From Microbacterium paraoxydans (GTDB lineage Bacteria; Actinomycetota; Actinomycetes; Actinomycetales; Microbacteriaceae), in NCBI RefSeq assembly GCF_020524545.1, contig NZ_JAIVLG010000006.1, positions 248,001-312,000 on the forward strand: a DNA stretch of 64,000 nt, in the 5' to 3' direction. This document shows, piece by piece, positions 8,181 to 16,474 of the stretch; the first letter of the stretch is position 1; each line of letters starts with the position of its first letter. Below the pieces are notes generated by a model, which worked only from the letters and a program-made list of their open reading frames with translations, was not told the origin of the DNA and did no database searches. Both the position numbers and the translations under genes were made by a program.

Positions 8181-8838
8181 CCGTCCCGATGCGGTACCCG
8201 ACCCCCGGCACGGTGCGGATCAACCAGGGCTCGCCGAGGCGCTTGCGCAGCGAGGAGACGGTGATGCGCACGGCGTTCGTGAAGGGGTCGGCGTTCTCGT
8301 CCCAGGCCCGCTCCAGCAGTTCCTCGGCGCTGACCACCCCTCCTTCGGCGTCGACGAGGACTTCCAGGACGGCGAACTGCTTGCGGGTGAGGGCGACGTA
8401 GCGGTCGTCGCGGTACACCTCGCGCCGGAACGGATCGAGGCGCAGCCCGGCCACCTCCAGCACGGGCGGTCGGGATCGTTGTCTGCGTCGGTCGAGGGCG
8501 CGCAGGCGCAGCACCAGCTCGCGCAGCTCGAACGGCTTGGTGAGGTAGTCGTCCGCCCCGATCTCGAATCCGGTGGCCTTGTCGTCGAGACGGTCGGCTG
8601 CCGTGAGCATCAGGATCGGGATGCCGGAGCCGGACGCCACGATCCACCGTGCGATGTCGTCTCCGGACGGACCGGGCACGTCGCGATCGAGCACGGCGAT
8701 GTCGTAGGAGTTGATGCTCAGCAGTTCCAGCGCGGTGTCGCCGTCGTTCGCGATGTCGGCCGCGATCGCCTCCAGGCGCAGCCCGTCCCGTACCGCCTCG
8801 GCGAGGTAGGGCTCGTCCTCGACGATCAGTACACGCAT
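8167..8838 (-). CDS. OmpR-family response regulator (VanR-like context)
   Basis: A 223-aa regulator with receiver domain (acidic pocket ED at 8-9, phosphoacceptor D51 in IAVLDRDVPG, lysine in LTKPFELREL) and a C-terminal winged-helix DNA-binding domain ending RTVPGVGYRIG. The start MRVLIVEDEP at 8838 is chosen because the receiver fold begins there; a longer in-frame extension to 8901 would cross the promoter region. The likely target is the divergent vanY operon, whose shared 87-base upstream region holds direct repeats 11 bases apart, the spacing expected for this family. Confidence 0.92.
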   Translation of the reverse strand: MRVLIVEDEPYLAEAVRDGLRLEAIAADIANDGDTALELLSINSYDIAVLDRDVPGPSGDDIARWIVASGSGIPILMLTAADRLDDKATGFEIGADDYLTKPFELRELVLRLRALDRRRQRSRPPVLEVAGLRLDPFRREVYRDDRYVALTRKQFAVLEVLVDAEGGVVSAEELLERAWDENADPFTNAVRITVSSLRKRLGEPWLIRTVPGVGYRIGTDADA

Positions 8839-8860
8839 GGCTGCGATCCTACGCAGTGCC

Positions 8861-8891
8861 GCATATCGGGAGCATATGCAAAAGCGCATAC
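8861..8891. promoter_or_regulatory. putative response-regulator box between vanR-like and vanY
   Basis: GCATATCGGGA then GCATATG place two GCATAT half-sites exactly 11 bases apart, with a third GCATAC 14 bases further on. OmpR-type regulators bind such direct repeats. The position between the divergent regulator and vanY supports autoregulation and control of the resistance-like operon. Binding itself is inferred. Confidence 0.55.
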
Positions 8892-8925
8892 GCCCTGGCA
8901 ACGGCGGTCCTCCTTCACTGGGAGC

Positions 8926-9591
8926 ATGAACACCCGCACCACCTCCCTCTCACTGCGAGCGCGACGTCGCCGGGGCGCGTCGATCCTGCTCGGTCTGGCC
9001 GTGGCCGTAGTCGTCGCGGTCGTCGTCCAACAGTCGCTGTCGGCGGCATTCGCCGATGCCGAGCGCACGGGCCCGCTGCCCTCCTCCACCCCCGGACCGA
9101 GCGGCCAGGGGGAAGGATCGGTCATCGCCCCGAGCGAGGCGGACGGCGTGATCCGCGACGGCGACCAGCCGACCGTGTTCGACGTCGATCGCGCCGCGGT
9201 GGCCAACCTCGACGCTGCACTGCTCGCGGCGCTGCAGCGTGCCGCATCCGATGCGGAGACCGACGGCATCACGTTCCGCGTGAACAGTGGGTGGCGCACC
9301 GCGGCGCTACAGGAATGGATGCTGCAGGATGCGATCGCGCAGTACGGCTCCGAGGCGGAGGCGCGGCGATGGGTGGCGACTCCGGAGACCTCGGAGCATG
9401 TGACCGGCGATGCCGTCGACCTCGGCCCGCTACCTGCGCTGGACTGGCTCGTCCAGCGGGGATGGCGCTACGGGCTCTGTCAGATCTACGCCAATGAGTC
9501 GTGGCACTACGAGCTGCGTCCGCAGGCGGTCGACCAGGGCTGCCCCGAGATGCTCCCGGACCCCACTGCCGACCCGAGGACGAAGCGATGA
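8926..9591 (+). CDS. vanY: D-alanyl-D-alanine carboxypeptidase, M15B (VanY)
   Basis: Zinc DD-carboxypeptidase of 221 aa that removes the terminal D-Ala of peptidoglycan stem peptides. One N-terminal membrane anchor (about residues 18-42) is followed by a Pro/Ser/Gly linker and the catalytic domain. The zinc motif SEHVTGDAVDLG and the downstream ESWHYEL supply the metal and catalytic residues of family M15. ATG at 8926 follows CTGGGAGC; a far longer in-frame extension runs antisense through the regulator and is rejected. The stop overlaps the alanine racemase start by 4 bases. Confidence 0.92.
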   Translation: MNTRTTSLSLRARRRRGASILLGLAVAVVVAVVVQQSLSAAFADAERTGPLPSSTPGPSGQGEGSVIAPSEADGVIRDGDQPTVFDVDRAAVANLDAALLAALQRAASDAETDGITFRVNSGWRTAALQEWMLQDAIAQYGSEAEARRWVATPETSEHVTGDAVDLGPLPALDWLVQRGWRYGLCQIYANESWHYELRPQAVDQGCPEMLPDPTADPRTKR

Positions 9592-10712
9592 CCACTCTCC
9601 TGCCGTCGCCGCGGGTGTCCCTGTCCCGCCTTCATGCCCCGACGCTGCAGATCCTCCCGGAGGCCGTCGCCGAGAACGTGCGGCGGGTGCAGGCCGCGAC
9701 CGCCGCGCGCATCATGGCCGTGGTGAAAGCCGACGGCTACGGGCACGGTGCCGTCACGGTCGCCAGGGCCGCGGTCCGTGCCGGGGCCGAGTGGCTCGGG
9801 GTGACCGACCCGGGTGAGGCCGTCGCGCTCCGCCATGCCGGGCTGGCCGTGCCGATCCTCTCGTGGCTCAACCCCTCGGGGATCGACGCGGAGACGGCCG
9901 CGGCACACCGGATCGACGTCGCGGTGGGCTCCGTGGAGGAGCTGCGTCAGCTGATCGCCGACGCTGTGGATCCGGTGCGCGTGCACCTCCACCTCGACGC
10001 GGGGATGGCTCGGGGCGGGTGTCCCCTCGACGACTGGGCGGAGCTGTTGCGCACGGCCCGTGCGGGTCGGGGCAGGATCGAGGTGGCCGGGGTGATGGGC
10101 CATCTGCCTCGCGCCGACGAGGCCGACCCCCGGGCGAACGCGGCGGCCGTGCGGCGTTTCCGGCACGGCAGGGATGCGGTGCTCCGGGCCGGCTTCGGGC
10201 CGGTGCTCGTGCATCTCGCGGCGACCTCCGGCGCACTCACCGATCCGGCGACGCACTTCGACATGGTGCGGATCGGCGCGGGCCTCGTGGGCATAGACCC
10301 CTCAGGGACGACGACGCTGGTCGGGGCCGCGAGGTGGACCGCTCCGGTCGTGCACAGCACGCTCGTCCCGGCGGGGACAGCGGTCGGCTACGGGGGCGCG
10401 CACATCACGGACCGGGAGACCCACTTGAGCGTCGTGGGCGTCGGATACGCGGACGGGATCCCGCGGGAGCTCGCGGCGCAGGCCGCCGTGGCGATCGACG
10501 GCGGGCGGTACCCGATCGTGGGGAGGGTGTCGATGGATCAGATCGTGATCGACACCGGTGCCAGGCCGGTTCCGCGCGGCGCGGTCGCGACGGTGTTCGG
10601 ACCCGAGGGGGGAGTCGTGCCGTCCATCCAGGAGTGGGCGCGGTGGGCGGACACCATCCCGCACACCGTCGTGACCGGTGTCGGAGCGCGAGTGCACAGG
10701 AGCGTGGCATGA
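9588..10712 (+). CDS. alr: alanine racemase
   Basis: PLP-dependent racemase of 374 aa interconverting L- and D-alanine. The lysine motif VVKADGYGHG near the N-terminus and the catalytic tyrosine region GVGYADGIPR are both present, along with HLHLDAGMARGG and GRVSMDQIVID. There are no membrane helices, so it is not a VanT fusion. Placement between vanY and a D-Ala ligase, coupled at both ends by ATGA overlaps, suggests a dedicated D-alanine supply for this operon, perhaps in addition to a housekeeping copy elsewhere. Confidence 0.93.
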   Translation: MTTLLPSPRVSLSRLHAPTLQILPEAVAENVRRVQAATAARIMAVVKADGYGHGAVTVARAAVRAGAEWLGVTDPGEAVALRHAGLAVPILSWLNPSGIDAETAAAHRIDVAVGSVEELRQLIADAVDPVRVHLHLDAGMARGGCPLDDWAELLRTARAGRGRIEVAGVMGHLPRADEADPRANAAAVRRFRHGRDAVLRAGFGPVLVHLAATSGALTDPATHFDMVRIGAGLVGIDPSGTTTLVGAARWTAPVVHSTLVPAGTAVGYGGAHITDRETHLSVVGVGYADGIPRELAAQAAVAIDGGRYPIVGRVSMDQIVIDTGARPVPRGAVATVFGPEGGVVPSIQEWARWADTIPHTVVTGVGARVHRSVA

Positions 10713-11659
10713 CCACGAAGGTCCTGGTCATCGGCGGAGGACAGAACGCCGAGCACGAGGTGTCGTTGGCATCCGCGGCCGCGGTCGCCGCCGCGCTGCG
10801 GATGAGCGATCACGACGTCACGAGTGCGACGATCGATCGGCACGGGGTGTGGAGGGCCGACGGCATCCCGACCGGAGTGTCGGCGGCGGAGTCGCTTGCC
10901 CTCGCGCTTCCGCTGCTCGCCCATACCGATGTGGTGTTCCCTGCGGTGCACGGCACACTCGGGGAGGACGGCGCGCTCGCGGCCCTCTGCGCGCTCGCCG
11001 GAGTGCGTGTGGTCGGGTCGGGGCTGCGGGCGGGCGCGATCGGCATGGACAAGTGGACGACCAAGGTGGTGGCGGAGGCGGTGGGTCTCGGCACCGCCCA
11101 GAGCCGTCTGGTCGCGGCCGAGGACATCGGAGACGTGGAGTTCGAGGGGGAGGTCGTGGTCAAGCCGGTGTCGGCCGGGTCGAGCCACGGCGTGAGCCTG
11201 GTCACCGAGGAGGGGGAGCTGCTCGTGGCGCTGAGGGAGGCAGCGCGCTTCGACCGGCGGATCCTGGTCGAGGAGGTCGTGCGGGGACGCGAGATCGACG
11301 TGGCGGTGCTGCGCGAGAAGGGGGGTATCCGCTGGGCGGCCCCGCCCCTGGAGATCCACGCGACCGGGCTCTTCGACACGGCCACGAAGTACGACGGCAG
11401 CGCGCGGTTCACGGTCCCGGCTCGGCTCGACGCGGCCGAGGTGGCAGCGCTCAAACGGGCGGCGATCGCGGTCTTCGACGCCCTCGGTTGCCACGGGGTC
11501 GCGCGGATGGACTTCTTCCTCACCGATCGGGGTCCGCTGCTGAACGAGGTGAACACCATGCCGGGACTGACGGCCGCCTCGCAGGTGCCGCGGATGTTCG
11601 CGGCAGCGGGCGTGACGTACGTCGATCTGGTGGCGCGACTCGTACGTGCGGCGTCGTGA
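10709..11659 (+). CDS. D-alanine--D-alanine ligase family protein
   Basis: ATP-grasp ligase of 316 aa. Blocks seen: GGGQNAEHEVSLASA, VFPAVHGTLGEDG, VVKPVSAGSSHGVSLV, EVVRGREIDVAVL and the metal site LLNEVNTMPGLT. The omega-loop region reads DTATKYDGSARF, keeping the Lys-Tyr typical of D-Ala-D-Ala ligases rather than the His of VanA-type D-Ala-D-Lac ligases. D-Ala-D-Ala synthesis is therefore my preferred reading; D-Ser acceptors cannot be excluded. No vanX or vanH lies nearby. It is the last gene of the vanY-alr-ligase run. Confidence 0.88.
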   Translation: MTTKVLVIGGGQNAEHEVSLASAAAVAAALRMSDHDVTSATIDRHGVWRADGIPTGVSAAESLALALPLLAHTDVVFPAVHGTLGEDGALAALCALAGVRVVGSGLRAGAIGMDKWTTKVVAEAVGLGTAQSRLVAAEDIGDVEFEGEVVVKPVSAGSSHGVSLVTEEGELLVALREAARFDRRILVEEVVRGREIDVAVLREKGGIRWAAPPLEIHATGLFDTATKYDGSARFTVPARLDAAEVAALKRAAIAVFDALGCHGVARMDFFLTDRGPLLNEVNTMPGLTAASQVPRMFAAAGVTYVDLVARLVRAAS

Positions 11660-11722
11660 GGGGGGCTGGAGCGCGGCGATGAGGGCCTCGACAATCGGGC
11701 GGCGACGGCGGATGCTGGAGTC

Positions 11723-12112
11723 ATGGCGGCCTTCACAGTGGACAACGCGTTCAGCGGATTCAGCGTCGACGACATCGATGCGGCGAAAGAGTTCTACGGC
11801 ACGACCCTCGGCCTCGACGTCGAGGTCAACCCGATGGGTTTCCTCGACCTCCGGCTGCCGAGCGGCGGGTCGATCCTCGTCTACGCGAAACCGAACCACA
11901 CCCCTGCGAGCTTCACGATCCTGAACTTCCCGGTCGCGGACGTCGACGCGGCCGTGGACGAGCTCATCGCCCGTGGAGTGCAGACCAAGATCTACAGCGA
12001 CGAGGAGTTCCCGTCCGATTCCCGCGGCATCGTGCGCGGCAACGGACAGGGGCCGGACATCGCGTGGTTCCGCGACCCGGCGGGCAACGTGCTCGCCGTC
12101 ATGCAGGCGTGA
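11723..12112 (+). CDS. VOC family (glyoxalase-fold) protein
   Basis: A 129-aa single-unit vicinal-oxygen-chelate protein: [19 protein letters not shown] at the N-terminus and the closing strand [16 protein letters not shown] are the two ends of the paired beta-alpha-beta fold. Substrate is unknown; relatives include glyoxalases, dioxygenases and antibiotic-binding proteins. ATG at 11723 follows GGAGTC. It is 63 bases after the ligase gene and 16 bases from the convergent helicase stop, so there is no operon evidence. Confidence 0.88.
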   Translation: MAAFTVDNAFSGFSVDDIDAAKEFYGTTLGLDVEVNPMGFLDLRLPSGGSILVYAKPNHTPASFTILNFPVADVDAAVDELIARGVQTKIYSDEEFPSDSRGIVRGNGQGPDIAWFRDPAGNVLAVMQA

Positions 12113-12128
12113 CGGCGCGCGGGGTGCG

Positions 12129-14663
12129 TTACAGTCGATCCACTCCGGTGACCGTGACGACGGCCTGACCCGCCTCGTCCGACTCCGCGAGGTCGATCGT
12201 CGCGGTGATGCCCCAGTCGTGATCGCCCGCGGGGTCGTCGAGGATCTGCCGCGCGGTCCAGGCGGTCGCGCCCTCGGTCAGGATCAGCAGCTTCGAGCTG
12301 CGGGCGTCCGCCCCGGTGAGGATCTCGTCGTGGTCGGCGAAGTAGCCGTCGAGAGCATCGGACCAGGCATCGCCGCCGAATCCGGGATCGAGCTCGGCCA
12401 GCGCCTCCACGTCCTCTCGGGCGGCGAGCTGTACCCGGCGGAACAACTCGTTGCGGACCAGGATCCGGAAGGCGCGGATGTTGCTCGTGAGTCGCTTCGG
12501 AGCGGGCGGGACGATCGGTTCATCCGGGGCATGCGGATCGAAGTGTCCGTTGTCGACTCCCGCGACCAGCTCCTCCCACTCGTCGAGCAGGCTGGAGTCG
12601 ACCTGGCGCACCACCTCGCCGAGCCACTCGATGAGGTCGCGCAGATCCTCGTCCTTGAACTCCTCGGGGATGGTCTGCGAGGCCGCGCGGTAGGCGTCCG
12701 AGAGATAGCGCAGCACGACGCCCTCCGATCGCGCGATCTTGTAGTAGGCGACATATTCCCCGAACGACATGGCTCGCTCGTACATGTCGCGGACGACGGA
12801 CTTCGGATGCAGTTCGAAGTCGCGGATCCACGGCTGGGCCGCGCTGAACGTCTCGAAGGCGGCGCTCAGCAGCTCGTCGAGCGGTTTCGGATAGGTGATC
12901 TGCTCGAGCAGTTCCATCCGCTCGTCGTACTCGATGCCCTCCGACTTCATCGCGGCGACGGCTTCCCCTCGGGCCAGGAACTCCTGCTGACTCAGCACGG
13001 CACGTGGATCGTCGAGCGTGGACTCCACGATCGAGATCATGTCGAGGGCGTAGGAACCCGTGCCCGCACCGACGGAGGGATCGCGGTCGAGGAGCTCGAA
13101 GGCGGCCAGGGCGAAGGGCGACAGCGGCTGATTGAGGGCGAAGTTCGGTTGCAGGTCGACCGTGAGGCGGATCTCGCCGTCGGCGGTCGTCTCGACGATG
13201 CCCGATTCGCGGAGCGTCCGGTAGATGCCGATGGCCCGGAGGGCCAGCTCGCGCTGCCGTTTCCGCGGCTCGTGGTTGTCGTATACCAATGCGCGCATAT
13301 TCGCGAAGACGTCGCCACCGCGTGCGATCACGTTGAGGATCATGGCGCTCGTGATCTGCAGGTGCGAGGTCAGCGTCTCCGGCACGGCGTCGATGAGCTT
13401 GCGGAACGACGGCTCCCCCCACGACACGAATCCATCCGGTGCCTTCTTGCGGACGATCTTGCGCTTCTTCTTCGGGTCATCGCCGGCCTTCTTGATGGCC
13501 GCGGCGTTCTCGCTCTCGTGCTCGGGCGCCTGCGCGACGACGGTACCGGCGGTGTCATAACCCGCGCGGCCAGCGCGACCGGCGATCTGATGGAACTCGC
13601 GGGCGTTGAGCTGTCGCATCCTGGTGCCGTCGAACTTCGTCAGGGCGGTCAGCAGCACCGTGCGGATGGGGACGTTGATGCCGACGCCGAGCGTGTCGGT
13701 GCCGCAGATGACACGCAGCAGCCCGCGCTGGGCGAGCTGCTCGACCAGGCGTCGGTACTTCGGCAGCATGCCGGCGTGGTGCACGCCGATGCCGGCGCGC
13801 AGAAAGCGGGAAAGCGTCTTGCCGAAGGCGGTCGTGAAGCGGAACCGGGCGATCAGCGCCGCGATCTCGTCGCGCTGCTCGCGGGTGGCGACCTTGGTGC
13901 TCGACAGCGCCTGGGCCCGCTCCATCGCGGCGGCTTGCGAGAAATGCACGACGTAGATCGGCGCCTGGCCGGTGCTCAGCAGGTCGTCGATCGTCTCGTG
14001 GATCGGGGTCGTCTCGTAGAAGAAGTGCAGGGGAACGGGGCGCTCGACACCGGTGACTGTCGCCGTCTCGCGGCCGGTGCGACGGGTGAGGTCCGCCGCG
14101 AGCGCGGTGACATCGCCCAGAGTCGCCGACATCAGGATGAACTGCGCCTGCGGCAGCTCGAGCAGCGACACCTGCCACGCCCACCCACGGTCGGGGTCGG
14201 CGTAGAAGTGGAACTCGTCCATCACGACCTGACCGACCTCGGCATCCGCGCCCTGGCGCAGCGACAGGTTCGCGAGGATCTCAGCCGTGCAGCAGATGAT
14301 CGGAGCGTCGGCGTTGACCGCGGAGTCACCCGTGACCATGCCGACGTTCTCGGCCCCGAACACGTCGACCAGCGCGAAGAACTTCTCGCTCACGAGCGCC
14401 TTGATCGGTGCCGTGTAGTAGCTGCGCCTCCCGGCGACCAAGGCGCTGAAGTGCGCGCCGATGGCCACGAGCGACTTCCCGGTCCCGGTCGGGGTGGACA
14501 GGATCAGGTTGTTGCCGGACACGATCTCGATGACCGCCTCGTCCTGCGCGGGGTACAGCCGGATGCCGGTCGACTCCGCCCACTCGACGAACGCGAGGTA
14601 GACGGCGTCCGGGTCCGCGGCGTCCGGAACGATGGCGGGGTCGAGCCGCGGCGAGGAAGTCAT
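12129..14663 (-). CDS. DEAD/DEAH-box RNA helicase with DUF3516
   Basis: An 844-aa superfamily 2 helicase. Motif I is TPTGTGKS, motif II DEFHFY, motif III SATLGD and motif VI QIAGRAGRAG, followed by a long C-terminal region matching the actinobacterial DUF3516 type. It resembles Ski2/Mtr4-like RNA helicases, so a role in RNA turnover or ribosome-related remodelling is plausible but inferred. A lysine-rich stretch (DPKKKRKIVRKKAPD) separates the helicase core from the C-terminal half. It starts just inside a tandem-repeat promoter region. Confidence 0.92.
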   Translation of the reverse strand: MTSSPRLDPAIVPDAADPDAVYLAFVEWAESTGIRLYPAQDEAVIEIVSGNNLILSTPTGTGKSLVAIGAHFSALVAGRRSYYTAPIKALVSEKFFALVDVFGAENVGMVTGDSAVNADAPIICCTAEILANLSLRQGADAEVGQVVMDEFHFYADPDRGWAWQVSLLELPQAQFILMSATLGDVTALAADLTRRTGRETATVTGVERPVPLHFFYETTPIHETIDDLLSTGQAPIYVVHFSQAAAMERAQALSSTKVATREQRDEIAALIARFRFTTAFGKTLSRFLRAGIGVHHAGMLPKYRRLVEQLAQRGLLRVICGTDTLGVGINVPIRTVLLTALTKFDGTRMRQLNAREFHQIAGRAGRAGYDTAGTVVAQAPEHESENAAAIKKAGDDPKKKRKIVRKKAPDGFVSWGEPSFRKLIDAVPETLTSHLQITSAMILNVIARGGDVFANMRALVYDNHEPRKRQRELALRAIGIYRTLRESGIVETTADGEIRLTVDLQPNFALNQPLSPFALAAFELLDRDPSVGAGTGSYALDMISIVESTLDDPRAVLSQQEFLARGEAVAAMKSEGIEYDERMELLEQITYPKPLDELLSAAFETFSAAQPWIRDFELHPKSVVRDMYERAMSFGEYVAYYKIARSEGVVLRYLSDAYRAASQTIPEEFKDEDLRDLIEWLGEVVRQVDSSLLDEWEELVAGVDNGHFDPHAPDEPIVPPAPKRLTSNIRAFRILVRNELFRRVQLAAREDVEALAELDPGFGGDAWSDALDGYFADHDEILTGADARSSKLLILTEGATAWTARQILDDPAGDHDWGITATIDLAESDEAGQAVVTVTGVDRL

Positions 14664-14686
14664 GGTCCCTCGATCATCCCATCCGT

Positions 14687-14725
14687 CGTCCGGTCCGCTC
14701 GTCCGGTCCGCTCGTCCGGTCCGCT
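14687..14725. repeat. three tandem 13-bp repeats upstream of the helicase
   Basis: CGTCCGGTCCGCT is repeated three times without gaps, 23 bases upstream of the helicase start. It occupies the promoter area of that gene. Copy number in other strains would show whether it varies. Confidence 0.88.
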
Positions 14726-14811
14726 CATCCTGAAGGAGAACTCATGGTTTGAAGGAGCCGCGTGCGGATACGGTCCTTCGATCCGTGAGATCTCCGTCGA
14801 TGCGTGCGGAG

Positions 14812-15525
14812 TCAGACCGTGGTCGCGGCGCGCAGTGCGATGCGGATCATGTCCCCGAAGGTCTGCTCACGCTCCCGCGCTGTCGTCTGCTCGCCGGTGA
14901 CGATGTGGTCGCTCACAGTGCAGATCGCGAGGGCCCGCCGACCGTAGTAGGCCGCGAGCGTGTAGAGACCGGCGGCCTCCATCTCGACGCCGAGGATGCC
15001 GTGCCGAACGAAGGGTTCGGTGAGCTCGGGGCGTGTGCTGTAGAACTGGTCGCTCGAGAACAGCTGCCCGACGTGCACGGTCGACTCCAGGGGCTCGGCC
15101 TCACTCGCCTCGACCGCGGCGCGCAGCAGGGCGAAGTCGGCCACGGGCGCGAAGTCGAGGCCGTGGAAGCGCACGCGGTTGATGCCCGAGTCCGTGCTCG
15201 CGGCGTTCGCGATGATGATGTCGCGGATCCCCACTTCTTCGGTCAGGGCCCCGCACGAGCCCACCCGGACGATCGTCTGCACGTCGTAGGACTCGAACAG
15301 CTCGTTCGCGTAGATCGCCATCGAAGGCTGTCCCATGCCGGAACCCTGCACAGAGACGCGGTGCCCTTCCCAGGTTCCGGTGAAGCCCAGCATCCCGCGC
15401 GTCTGGGTGTACAGCTCCGCGTCGTCGAGGAACGTCTCCGCGATCCACTTCGCCCGCAGCGGATCGCCGGGGAACAGGACGACGGGGGCGATCTGGCCGG
15501 GCTCTGCGGCGATGTGGGTGCTCAT
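14812..15525 (-). CDS. deoD: purine-nucleoside phosphorylase, DeoD type
   Basis: Hexameric-type purine nucleoside phosphorylase of 237 aa, cleaving purine (deoxy)nucleosides with phosphate. Matches to the family are strong: VVLFPGDPLRAKWIAETFL, RGMLGFTGTW, GMGQPSMAIYANEL, IVRVGSCGAL, LGVEMEAAGLY and the active-site ICTVSDHIVTGEQTT. Start MSTHIAAEPG at 15525 is chosen because it aligns with the usual family N-terminus; a 10-codon longer in-frame start exists at 15555. It is a single gene with no partner of nucleoside metabolism nearby. Confidence 0.95.
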   Translation of the reverse strand: MSTHIAAEPGQIAPVVLFPGDPLRAKWIAETFLDDAELYTQTRGMLGFTGTWEGHRVSVQGSGMGQPSMAIYANELFESYDVQTIVRVGSCGALTEEVGIRDIIIANAASTDSGINRVRFHGLDFAPVADFALLRAAVEASEAEPLESTVHVGQLFSSDQFYSTRPELTEPFVRHGILGVEMEAAGLYTLAAYYGRRALAICTVSDHIVTGEQTTAREREQTFGDMIRIALRAATTV

Positions 15526-15580
15526 GGCCTCAGCGTAGCCAGCCTCGTTCGGCACCGGATCAGACGCGTCGGGGCCCGCC

Positions 15581-15678
15581 GGATCAGGCAGACGCGTGTG
15601 ATCAGGCCGATCTCAGCCATACCTGCCTGATCTCGCGCGTTCGCCTGATCTCGCGCGTTCGCCTGATCTCGCGGGCTC
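15581..15678. repeat. tandem 18-bp repeats with inverted GATCAGGC copies
   Basis: GCCTGATCTCGCGCGTTC occurs three times in tandem (15625-15642, 15643-15660 and an imperfect 15661-15678). Two inverted GATCAGGC words precede it at 15582 and 15600, so the block can fold on itself. It fills the gap between deoD and the AlkD-like gene. With only three units and no spacers it is not a CRISPR array. Confidence 0.85.
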
Positions 15679-15712
15679 GCGCGTGGTCCGCGTGCGGCGG
15701 TGGAGACGGGGC

Positions 15713-16381
15713 TCAGCCCTCGCGGCGGCGCACGATCTCGTCGATCCAGAGCGGTGCGAAAGGCGAGGTGCAGCCCGGCGCGGTCGGGTAGTCGGCGAGC
15801 ACCTGCAGGCGCTCGCCGATGTCCCGAGCCCTCGCACGGTGCTCCGGGTGGAAGATGCCGATGTTGGCGAGGGCCTCGTTCATGGCCCACTGCAACCGAG
15901 GGGGCGCATCCTTCAGGTCGCGCTCGATTACGTCGAGCAGGTGGGACAGGTCGAGGCCCTCCGCGTCCTTCATCACCCGCACGGTCGTGAGCGACCAGGC
16001 GGCGGCGGCCACGGTGGGGTCGGCGTCGTCGAACCAGCGCAGCCGCAGTTCCTCGGCGAGCGGCGTCTTCTTGGCGACGTAGTTCACGAACCAGTCGTTG
16101 ACCTTCGGCGGTCGGGTCTCGCGCAGCATGGCGTCGAGCTCGTCGGCGGTGAAGTCCCGCGGGCGGCAGATCAGCAGAGCCAGCAGTCGTGCCGGGGTCT
16201 CGCCGGTCGCCCACAGCTCCTGCGCGAGGGGCTGGTCGGACGTGATCTTCTTGGCCAGCGCGCGCATCCGGCTGAGGTTGATCCCGTGGTCGTCGCCGCG
16301 CTTCTCGTTGGCGGCGCGCATCTTCGGGTCCTCGAGCGCGGCGAGTTCGTCGAGGGCTTCGGCAACGGTGACGTCGGACAT
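15713..16381 (-). CDS. DNA alkylation repair (AlkD-like) HEAT protein
   Basis: A 222-aa all-helical protein. NLSRMRALAKKI, LAQELWATGETPARLLALLI and RLQWAMNEALANIGI match the HEAT-like repeats of AlkD-type alkylated-base glycosylases, including the LW and LLALL signatures. Family assignment is fairly good; actual glycosylase activity is unproven because AlkD relatives often lack it. Start MSDVTVAEAL at 16381 is used rather than the in-frame extension to 16444, which would be encoded by the palindromic repeat. The gene starts 19 bases from that repeat. Confidence 0.72.
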   Translation of the reverse strand: MSDVTVAEALDELAALEDPKMRAANEKRGDDHGINLSRMRALAKKITSDQPLAQELWATGETPARLLALLICRPRDFTADELDAMLRETRPPKVNDWFVNYVAKKTPLAEELRLRWFDDADPTVAAAAWSLTTVRVMKDAEGLDLSHLLDVIERDLKDAPPRLQWAMNEALANIGIFHPEHRARARDIGERLQVLADYPTAPGCTSPFAPLWIDEIVRRREG

Positions 16382-16400
16382 GACTCCAGGGTAGGCGGCT

Positions 16401-16459
16401 TTCGAATCGCGTGAATGGCCCGATTTCGGCGGCGGATGCAGCACTTTGCGCGATTCGAA
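16401..16459. repeat. 59-bp palindromic repeat, family A copy 2
   Basis: Ends TTCGAATCGCG and CGCGATTCGAA are perfect inverted repeats; inner arms (GTGAATGG against CACTTTGC) have diverged. It is exactly as long as the other three copies. It lies between the FUSC stop and the AlkD-like start, both on the minus strand, so any transcript joining them would contain the hairpin. Confidence 0.88.
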
Positions 16460-16474
16460 GGGCCGTACGCGCGA

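Noticed and set aside
10709..11659. VanA-type D-Ala-D-Lac ligase
   Set aside because: The omega loop keeps Lys-Tyr as in D-Ala-D-Ala ligases, and no vanH or vanX is present.
15625..15678. CRISPR array
   Set aside because: Only three 18-bp units, directly adjacent with no spacers, and no cas genes anywhere in the window.
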